NCBI GenBank assembly: GCA_947466555.1
Contig: CANIFK010000349.1
Span: 1-6,098 of the forward strand
From: Acidobacteriota bacterium
GTDB taxonomy: Bacteria; Acidobacteriota; Terriglobia; Bryobacterales; Bryobacteraceae
Length of the DNA stretch: 6,098 nt
Direction: 5' to 3'
Shown here: positions 1 to 5,505 of the stretch, one piece after another
How positions within the stretch are numbered: the first letter of the stretch is position 1
Layout of the letters: every line of letters begins with the position of its first letter
Program-made: the position numbers and the translations under genes
Notes under the pieces: model-generated
Database searches by the model: none
What the model was told of the DNA's origin: nothing
Seen by the model: only the letters and a program-made list of their open reading frames with translations

Positions 1-741
1 CAAGGCATCGCCCTCCTCGCCGTCCCCGTTCCCACCGTCGTTCAGACCTACCCCGAAGAACTCGTCCCCAACCCAGCCATTCTCCCCAAGGACCGCAACG
101 TCATCCCCCACCTCCGCCGAAAGCTCTTAACCCTCCTCGAAAACGATATCGAGGTCCTCGATCTCTACCCCGAGTTCATGCGGCTCCGCCAAACCGAATC
201 CCGCCCCCTCTACATCCCTGCCGACAAGCACTGGACCGAACGCCCCCAACGCCGCGCCGCCGAACTCATCGCCGCCCGGATCGCCCGCTACCCTTGGGCC
301 AAAGCCGCCATGTCCAAACCGCCCCTCTTCCGCCAGGCCGAAGAGAAATTCACCGAAGCCATGGAGTTCAGCGATTTCCTTCCCGACGACATTCGCCGCC
401 TCGCCGCCATCCAAGCCAAAACCACCTACTTCGCCAACGTTTCCACCGGCGCCCAACCCCTCTCCGTCCAGTCCCCCAACTCCCCCGTCCTCGTTACCGG
501 AGACAGCTTCGTCAATTTCAGCTACCCTCTCCACGGAGGCCTGATCGGCCACCTGGCCCGCGAAATCAATCAGCCCGTCAGCGTCACCCAAATCGCCGGC
601 AACACCGTCAACACCTTCCAGGACATGTTCCGCGACCCCGAAATCCTAAAGGGAAAAAAGGTCGTCGTCTGGATCATGAACTACGACCCCTTCAGCTGCA
701 ATTGGATGATGCCCGAAAAGTTCACCGTCCCCAAGCGCTAG
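1..741 (+). CDS. AlgJ/AlgX-like SGNH acyltransferase (5' end outside window)
   Basis: The reading frame is open from base 1 to a TAG at 739-741, so the N-terminal part lies upstream. It belongs to the AlgJ/AlgX family of SGNH-type O-acetyltransferases, periplasmic enzymes that place acetyl groups on exported polysaccharide. The D-x-H catalytic pair is in PADKHWT (Asp codon 223-225, His codon 229-231), and the Ser nucleophile is in GDSF (Ser codon 505-507). It aligns along its whole visible length with the 371-aa protein encoded opposite: GIALLAVPVP against GIDLLFVPVP, PLYIPADKHW against PLYLPADSHW, KVVVWIMNY against KVVVWVVNY, and a shared VPK tail. The visible part starts at about residue 131 of that paralogue, so roughly 130 residues are probably missing. 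Codon use is extreme: nearly every Leu is CTC and most third positions are C, unlike ald on the same strand. The substrate is unknown. The family call is firm; the acetyl donor route is inferred from the neighbouring MBOAT gene. Confidence 0.88.
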   Translation, partial: QGIALLAVPVPTVVQTYPEELVPNPAILPKDRNVIPHLRRKLLTLLENDIEVLDLYPEFMRLRQTESRPLYIPADKHWTERPQRRAAELIAARIARYPWAKAAMSKPPLFRQAEEKFTEAMEFSDFLPDDIRRLAAIQAKTTYFANVSTGAQPLSVQSPNSPVLVTGDSFVNFSYPLHGGLIGHLAREINQPVSVTQIAGNTVNTFQDMFRDPEILKGKKVVVWIMNYDPFSCNWMMPEKFTVPKR

Positions 742-747
742 CTCAAA

Positions 748-1863
748 CTACTTCTTCTTCGGCACCCACTCCCGCTTCACCATCTCCGGCAGCCCCGCCC
801 AATCATGCAGGAAGAAGATGGCGTAGTTCACCACCCAAACCACCACCTTCGCCTCCCCCAGCGCCGTCCGGTTCCGCAGCAATTCCTTCACCGGCTGTAC
901 CGTCCCGCCCGGCACCGGCATCATCGCCACCGGCGCGTTAATCGCCTGCGCCAACTGCGGCCCCAACATGTCCGAATAACTGTCCCCAATCAACAGCACC
1001 GGCCCGCTCTCGTAGTTCCCGTACGGCTTTCCATCCAACCGCGAAATGAAGTCGTATTCGGGATGCAAAAACGGTTCCACCGCCGCCTTGTCTGCGTCTG
1101 ACAACAGCGGCAACACACTCATCGGATACTGCAAATTCGATTTCGCCACCGTATACAACGGCGCAGCCTTCTTCGCCGCCTGGAACGCCGGATACCGCCC
1201 CAGCCGCTCCGCCAGCATCCGCACCGCCACCGCCCGCCCCGCCGGCGACCAATGGCTATCGGCCGGCAAATACAACGGGTCTTTCGACACATCCCGCGCC
1301 TTCAACAACTCCGGCAGCAGGTCCACAACTTCCACATCATCGCTCAACATCTCAAACAACACTTTCCGCAAATGCGGCGCCACAATCCGGTCCGCCGGAA
1401 CCCCGCGCGGCACAATCCGGTCCATGTAGATGTCCGACATCTTCGGCACCGGCACAAACAGCAAATCAATCCCCTGCTTTTTCAACCACCGCGACGTCGC
1501 CCGCACCAAATCCGGCCCCAACAACCCTTCGGTCCACGCAAAAGCATCCGGCGCCTTCGGCGTCACATACTCGCCCGTGTACATCTCGTTGAACAACGGC
1601 GGCGTCCCGGCCGCCCGCAGCAGAAAATGTTTCGTCGTAGGATCCGCCGGCAGCGTCCGCGGCGCCTCGGCATCCATCACCGCCCGCAGCTCTTTCCGCA
1701 GCTCCGCCAGCCCCTCAAACCATGCGGTGTAGCTCCCCTTCCGCTCCGCCGTCATCGCACGCAACGTCGCCGCAATGGACGCCTTCCGCGCCCGCTCCAC
1801 CACCGGCGTCTGCGCGCCCAGTCCAACCGCGCCCAACAATCCCGCCAACTCTCTCCGCGTCAC
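748..1863 (-). CDS. AlgJ/AlgX-like SGNH acyltransferase, 371 aa
   Basis: This is the last gene of the minus-strand operon. The start is GTG at 1863-1861. It overlaps the stop of the upstream 538-aa gene by 4 nt (GTGA) and is preceded by a very strong Shine-Dalgarno tract, GGAGGAGGAG, 5 nt away. The N-terminus (MTRRELAGLLGAVGLGAQ) has a twin-arginine followed by a short hydrophobic run, suggesting export, possibly by Tat, although the hydrophobic stretch is short. The SGNH catalytic set is present: D202-S-H204-W in LYLPADSHWSP and S295 in LLIGDSYSD. In AlgX the equivalent residues are D174, H176 and S269. The segment 131-140 (GIDLLFVPVP) is the typical strand before the catalytic region. There is no extra C-terminal domain, and the protein ends in a Lys-rich WVPKKK. 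It is paralogous to the converging gene at 1-741. The likely role is periplasmic O-acetylation (or other O-acylation) of a surface glycan with acyl groups delivered by the adjacent MBOAT protein. The exact substrate cannot be told. Confidence 0.9.
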   Translation of the reverse strand: MTRRELAGLLGAVGLGAQTPVVERARKASIAATLRAMTAERKGSYTAWFEGLAELRKELRAVMDAEAPRTLPADPTTKHFLLRAAGTPPLFNEMYTGEYVTPKAPDAFAWTEGLLGPDLVRATSRWLKKQGIDLLFVPVPKMSDIYMDRIVPRGVPADRIVAPHLRKVLFEMLSDDVEVVDLLPELLKARDVSKDPLYLPADSHWSPAGRAVAVRMLAERLGRYPAFQAAKKAAPLYTVAKSNLQYPMSVLPLLSDADKAAVEPFLHPEYDFISRLDGKPYGNYESGPVLLIGDSYSDMLGPQLAQAINAPVAMMPVPGGTVQPVKELLRNRTALGEAKVVVWVVNYAIFFLHDWAGLPEMVKREWVPKKK

Positions 1864-3476
1864 GGTAACTCCTCCTCCACAAAATACGGCGTCAAATCAA
1901 AATCCTCAGTATCATCGGACCGCTGCATCGACCGGATATCCTCCGCCGCCGACTTCAAACGAACCAACCGCAACTGTACAGTGTCCCCCACCTTATGCCC
2001 CGCCCCCGGCAACAGGACCCGCTTCCGCATCGCCAGAAATACGACAATCGCCTCCGGCTTCCCGTAGCTCCCCGCCTCCACTTTGTCCACCTTCAACTTC
2101 CCGTAAATCAACGCGTCCTCGTACGGCGCCGTCCCCGGCTGGATCGCCCGCGACATCTGCACAATCCGCCCCCGCACCGTCACCCGTTCGGAATCCGCCA
2201 CCACCGCCGGAGCCGCCACTGGGGCCACCGGCTTCTCCTCGACAACGGCCTCCACCACCGGCGCCTTCACCTCATGCGAAATCAACTTCCGCTCTACCGC
2301 GCCCAACTCCACCACCGGCCAATCTTCCAAATACAGGTCCCGAATCGCAAACTCATAAACCAACACCCGCGTCGCCGCCAACCGCCCCGTCCGCGCCGCC
2401 CGCAACAACTCGTTGCGCACCGTCGCCCCCGCGCCATTCATCGCAATCACATCCACCGGCGCGTTCAAGTGGTACGCCAGATGCTCTCCCAACCCCGCCT
2501 TCTGCCCCCACTCCAAAGAAGGCGACGAGTAGATGTTCGTGAAACTATCCCCCAGCAACAGAACCTCGGCCGGCCCCGCATCCCCCACCGGTTCCACCAC
2601 GTCAATCGCCACCCGCTCGGTCCCAAACAGCGTTTGGTCCGCCGGCAGTTTCAACATCCCAACCAGGTCCCCCCGGCTCTCCGCCGTCGCGGCCCGCAAA
2701 CGGTACAAGGGCGCCGGCGCCGACCAAACTTTCCCGCGCAACGAATCCGCCATCCCCCTCGCCACCCGGTCCATGAACCGCGGCGTCCAATGCGTGTCCT
2801 GCCGCAAATACCAAGGCGCGTCCCCCGCCTCCATCCATTTTTCCAACGGCAACACCGTCGCGCCATATCCCTCGACAGCCGCCCGGAACTTCCCGAAATC
2901 CGCGTTCTGAGCCGCGCCAATCAACGTCCCCTTATCGGGCACCGGCGCCACCACCAGTTGGATGCCCAGCCGCTTGCAATCCTCCGCCAACTGCCGGAAC
3001 GCGGGCAACGGGTCCGGATGCGCCACCGCCAACCCGTCCTTATCGATCATCCCCTTCGCCTTGGCCTTCAGGTAATCGGCGTCCAGAAACGGTTGGCCGA
3101 AAAGGTAGCGCAACCCCGGCGCATAATACAGCCACCCATCCCGCCCAATCGTCACCTTCTCGTTCCCAAACCCGCCAACCCCGGTCAGCAACATCTGCAA
3201 CCGCGGCTGCACCCACTTCTTCAGAACAGACCCGTCGTCCACGCTCCGTCCCAACGCCGCCAGCGTCTCCCGCGTCGGCGGAAACCCGACCCCAGCAAAA
3301 TTCCCCAGCCCCCCGCCTCCAGCCAACTGAGCCACCACCGGCACCAGCAGAGCGACACAAAACCCAACAGACAGCGCCCGCGCCACGCCGCGCCCAACGG
3401 CGGTCGTAGCCAGCTCTTTCTGGCTCGCCTCCTCGGTCACGAGTGTCGGATTGTTCGGGATCGGATCTTTCGCCAT
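1860..3476 (-). CDS. Membrane-anchored AlgJ/AlgX-like SGNH acyltransferase with extra C-terminal domain, 538 aa
   Basis: This is the middle gene of the operon. ATG at 3476-3474 lies 1 nt after the MBOAT stop (TGA-T-ATG). No Shine-Dalgarno is visible, so translation is probably coupled. Layout: residues 1-32 are a hydrophilic, presumably cytoplasmic tail; about 34-54 is one hydrophobic membrane segment; about 100-130 is the family's KVTIGRDGWLYY entry motif; D227-T-H229-W and S311 (LLLGDSFTN) form the SGNH catalytic set; about 400-426 is a Val/Ala/Pro/Glu-rich linker; 427-538 is a separate, probably beta-rich domain (starting VTVRGRIVQ, containing APYEDALIYGKL, ending in an acidic tail). AlgJ proteins are usually shorter, about 390 aa, so the last 110 residues are an addition. 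From memory, similar tails occur on other AlgX-related proteins, but I cannot name a family. The single anchor and the MBOAT neighbour suggest the direct AlgJ-like partner that takes acyl groups from the MBOAT channel in the periplasm. Confidence 0.9.
   Translation of the reverse strand: MAKDPIPNNPTLVTEEASQKELATTAVGRGVARALSVGFCVALLVPVVAQLAGGGGLGNFAGVGFPPTRETLAALGRSVDDGSVLKKWVQPRLQMLLTGVGGFGNEKVTIGRDGWLYYAPGLRYLFGQPFLDADYLKAKAKGMIDKDGLAVAHPDPLPAFRQLAEDCKRLGIQLVVAPVPDKGTLIGAAQNADFGKFRAAVEGYGATVLPLEKWMEAGDAPWYLRQDTHWTPRFMDRVARGMADSLRGKVWSAPAPLYRLRAATAESRGDLVGMLKLPADQTLFGTERVAIDVVEPVGDAGPAEVLLLGDSFTNIYSSPSLEWGQKAGLGEHLAYHLNAPVDVIAMNGAGATVRNELLRAARTGRLAATRVLVYEFAIRDLYLEDWPVVELGAVERKLISHEVKAPVVEAVVEEKPVAPVAAPAVVADSERVTVRGRIVQMSRAIQPGTAPYEDALIYGKLKVDKVEAGSYGKPEAIVVFLAMRKRVLLPGAGHKVGDTVQLRLVRLKSAAEDIRSMQRSDDTEDFDLTPYFVEEELP
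1864..1878 (-). promoter_or_regulatory. Strong ribosome binding site for the 371-aa SGNH gene
   Basis: On the minus strand GGAGGAGGAG (1878-1869) is followed by TTACC and the GTG start at 1863. It lies inside the last codons of the upstream gene, encoding its Glu-Glu-Glu-Leu-Pro end. It fixes the GTG start and shows that the last gene of the operon can be initiated independently, unlike the two upstream genes, which lack a good Shine-Dalgarno. Confidence 0.85.
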
Positions 3477-3477
3477 A

Positions 3478-4929
3478 TCAGAACTGGTAGTACAGGAACG
3501 GATTCACCGTCTGCGTCCACATGAATAGAACACTCAACACCAGCGTCAACAAGCAAACGCCAACCTTCCACGGCGTGATCCGCTGCGTGAAATTCCAAGC
3601 CTGCGGCATCGCCCAAACCACCACCGCGCACACGGCGAAACAAAACAGGTGGTACTTCGTATAAACCACCGCGCCCAGAATCGCCCCGTCTCCGGTGCCG
3701 CCAAACATCGCCCCCACAAACCGCCACGCAATCGCCAGCGATTCGGCCCGGAAGAACACCCACCCCACGCAGACAATCAGAAACGTCACCGCGCCCTTCA
3801 ACACACCCGGCAACCGCGAATAGAAACTCTTCTTCCCCTGCGCCCGTTCCAAGCCAAGCATCGCCCCGTGAATTGCGCCCCAAATCACAAAGGTCCACGA
3901 CGCCCCATGCCAAAGCCCGCCCAACAGCATCACCGTGAACAGGTTGCAATAGGTGCGCGCCTCGCCCAACTTGTTCCCGCCCAGCGGGATGTACAGGTAA
4001 TCCCGCAACCAGGTGGAAAGCGAAATATGCCACCGCCGCCAGAAATCCGTGATGCTCTCCGCCCGGTACGGGTCGTTGAAGTTCTTCGTGAACAGGAACC
4101 CCAGCATCAGCGCTAAACCGACCGCCATGTCCGAATAAGCCGAGAAGTCAAAGTAGATCTGAAACGCGTAAGCGATGACGCCAAACCAGGCATCGAACCA
4201 TCGCAGCCCGGCCGCCCCGAACACCGTGTCCGCAATATGCGCCATCGGATTCGCCAGCAGAATCTTCTTCCCCATCCCCAAACAAAGAAACGCCGCTCCC
4301 CTCGCGAATTTTTCCCAGGTAAACTCCCGGTGGCGGATCTGCTCGGCGATGCTCCAGTAGCGAATAATCGGCCCCGCCAACTGGTGCGGGAACAGCGCCA
4401 CGAAGCAGGCAAAATCCACCGGGTGCCGCAGCGGCCGCGCCTCCCCCCGGTAGACGTCGATCGCATAGCTCATCGATTGGAAGGTATAAAACGAGATCCC
4501 AATCGGCAGCGCCACGTGGATCAGCGGCAACGGAAGCGGACCGGCGCCCAGCCATCCGCTCAGCCCGTTCAGGTTCTCCAGGCCGAAATCATAGTACTTA
4601 AAGAAGCCCAAAATGAGCATATTTGTCGCCAAACTGACGAATAATGCGCACTTTTGAGCACGGTTTCGAGGCTCTCCTTTGGGCAAAAACGGCAAATCGC
4701 CGTCCTCCTGGGGCCCCAACCCCGAATAACGAACCAGCGCCAAACCGCAAAAATAGTCGACCAAAGTGCTGGTCAGCATCAACACAATCCACTTCGGATT
4801 CGCCCAGCCGTAGAAGGTGTAGCTGACGATGGTCAGCATCGTGGTCAGGAAGCGGAACGGCAATAAGTAGTTCAGCAACAGCACGATAGGCAGAAAATAG
4901 AACAGGAAGATGTGGCTGCTGAAGACCAT
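3478..4929 (-). CDS. MBOAT-family membrane O-acyltransferase, AlgI-like, 483 aa
   Basis: This multi-spanning inner-membrane protein would move acyl groups (acetyl in the AlgI case) from a cytoplasmic donor to the periplasmic side for transfer onto an exported glycan. The start MVFSSHIFLFYFLP is the classic AlgI-type N-terminus, which fixes the ATG at 4929-4927 despite no close Shine-Dalgarno (GGAAGA is about 15 nt away). Family landmarks: FPHQLAGPIIRY at 180-191, YFDFSAYSDMA at 259-269, the cytoplasmic segment ITDFWRRWHISLSTWLRDYLY at 293-313 including H301, and GLWHGASW at 338-345 with the invariant catalytic His as H341. About ten or eleven hydrophobic segments are spread over the length, and 483 aa is close to AlgI's usual size. 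A hydrophilic loop rich in charged residues and Pro/Gly lies at about 70-93. It is the first gene of the operon, with the 538-aa SGNH gene 1 nt downstream. The family is certain. The substrate, and hence the symbol algI, is not, because no alginate synthesis gene is in view. Confidence 0.96.
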   Translation of the reverse strand: MVFSSHIFLFYFLPIVLLLNYLLPFRFLTTMLTIVSYTFYGWANPKWIVLMLTSTLVDYFCGLALVRYSGLGPQEDGDLPFLPKGEPRNRAQKCALFVSLATNMLILGFFKYYDFGLENLNGLSGWLGAGPLPLPLIHVALPIGISFYTFQSMSYAIDVYRGEARPLRHPVDFACFVALFPHQLAGPIIRYWSIAEQIRHREFTWEKFARGAAFLCLGMGKKILLANPMAHIADTVFGAAGLRWFDAWFGVIAYAFQIYFDFSAYSDMAVGLALMLGFLFTKNFNDPYRAESITDFWRRWHISLSTWLRDYLYIPLGGNKLGEARTYCNLFTVMLLGGLWHGASWTFVIWGAIHGAMLGLERAQGKKSFYSRLPGVLKGAVTFLIVCVGWVFFRAESLAIAWRFVGAMFGGTGDGAILGAVVYTKYHLFCFAVCAVVVWAMPQAWNFTQRITPWKVGVCLLTLVLSVLFMWTQTVNPFLYYQF

Positions 4930-4949
4930 TCGTGAGAGGGTTTGTCTTC

Positions 4950-4972
4950 CAAGTGTACCGCCGCCACACTTG
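4950..4972. promoter_or_regulatory. Candidate operator: perfect 7-bp inverted repeat between divergent genes
   Basis: CAAGTGT (4950-4956) and ACACTTG (4966-4972) are exact reverse complements separated by 9 nt (ACCGCCGCC). The repeat sits in the only divergent intergenic gap of the window, 21 bp upstream of the MBOAT start and 14 bp upstream of the proposed start of the peptidoglycan-binding protein. Two half-sites 16 bp apart centre to centre would suit a dimeric helix-turn-helix regulator. On the minus strand a weak -10-like TACACT overlaps one arm, without a convincing -35. No regulator gene is in the window, so the role is an inference. Confidence 0.4.
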
Positions 4973-4985
4973 CTACCATGAAGGG

Positions 4986-5504
4986 GTGCAGCTGAGAAAT
5001 TTTGTTTTATCCATCGCCGCGCTCGCGCTCGGCTTCAGCCTCACCTGGGCCGCCGCCGCTCCCAAGAAAAAAGCGGCCACCACCACCAGCAAAGCCACGG
5101 CCGCGCGGCCGGCGGCGAAGAAGGCCGCGACCAAAGCCACGGCCCGTCGATACACCCCGCCCGTTGCCGCCACCCGGTCACGGGCGGCGACGACGTATGC
5201 TCGCGGCCGGGCGCGCGGGCGTAGCCCGCAGCCGGTCCCGGTTCGCCGTACCTACGGCCAGCAGGCGCCGACGACGGACCGCTACATGGAAATCCAGCAG
5301 GCGCTCGTCACGCGCGGCTACCTCACCACGCCGCCTTCGGGGACGTGGGATCCGGCCACTGTCGATGCTCTGAAACGGTTCCAGGAGGAACAGAACTTGC
5401 CGCCGACGGGGAAGATAACCTCTCTCTCCCTGATCGCCCTCGGCCTCGGTCCGAAGCGTACCCCGCTGACGACCACCACCACTCTCAACCAACCGGTGCC
5501 CTAA
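4986..5504 (+). CDS. Secreted PG_binding_1-domain protein with basic linker, 172 aa
   Basis: A small exported protein expected to bind peptidoglycan non-catalytically. With GTG at 4986 as start it has a signal peptide (basic QLRN, hydrophobic core to about residue 20, Ala-rich cleavage region near 23-25). A low-complexity linker from about 25 to 95 follows, first Ala/Lys/Thr-rich and then Arg/Pro-rich. The peptidoglycan-binding fold lies at about 96-153: YMEIQQALVTRGYL, then GTWDPATVDALKRFQ and LPPTGKI, the standard PG_binding_1 (PF01471) pattern. A Thr-rich tail ends it. There is no catalytic domain. The start is uncertain: GTG at 4932 or 4953 would add residues before the signal peptide, and an in-frame CTG at 4992 has AAGGGG at a good 5-nt distance. 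The stop TAA is 1 nt before the ATG of alanine dehydrogenase, so the two are probably cotranscribed. The very basic linker may hold onto anionic envelope polymers or nucleic acid; that is a guess. Confidence 0.82.
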   Translation: MQLRNFVLSIAALALGFSLTWAAAAPKKKAATTTSKATAARPAAKKAATKATARRYTPPVAATRSRAATTYARGRARGRSPQPVPVRRTYGQQAPTTDRYMEIQQALVTRGYLTTPPSGTWDPATVDALKRFQEEQNLPPTGKITSLSLIALGLGPKRTPLTTTTTLNQPVP

Positions 5505-5505
5505 C

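Noticed and set aside
127..591. A Gly-rich open frame on the minus strand opposite the first SGNH gene
   Set aside because: Low-complexity Gly/Glu/Ala composition caused by reading C-rich codons backwards; the plus-strand frame carries the catalytic motifs.
742..747. Possible bidirectional terminator between the convergent genes
   Set aside because: The gap is only 6 nt and I found no stem-loop with a T-tract in or next to it.
1381..1423. Direct repeat CACAATCCGGTCC, two copies 30 bp apart
   Set aside because: It encodes the residues DRIV twice within the 371-aa SGNH protein and there are only two copies, so it is explained by coding sequence and is not a repeat array.
2709..2722. Palindromic GGCGCCGGCGCC
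   Set aside because: Lies inside the 538-aa gene and encodes a short Ala/Pro stretch; such palindromes are common in GC-rich coding DNA and no regulatory setting supports it.
1995..3524. A 509-codon open frame on the plus strand, opposite the 538-aa SGNH gene
   Set aside because: Its product is Arg/Pro/His/Gln-rich with no recognisable domain, and it lies antisense to a gene with clear catalytic motifs. It is open because of the GC bias at third positions of the real gene.
4938..4985. Sigma-70-type promoters for either divergent gene
   Set aside because: TTGTCT at 4942 and TACCAT at 4974 are 26 nt apart, and the minus-strand TACACT has no good -35 element. No pair is convincing enough to list.
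4932..4985. N-terminal extension of the peptidoglycan-binding protein from GTG at 4932
   Set aside because: It would place a Cys/His/Arg-rich stretch before an otherwise normal signal peptide and would run through the inverted repeat; a start at 4986 or 4992 is more plausible.
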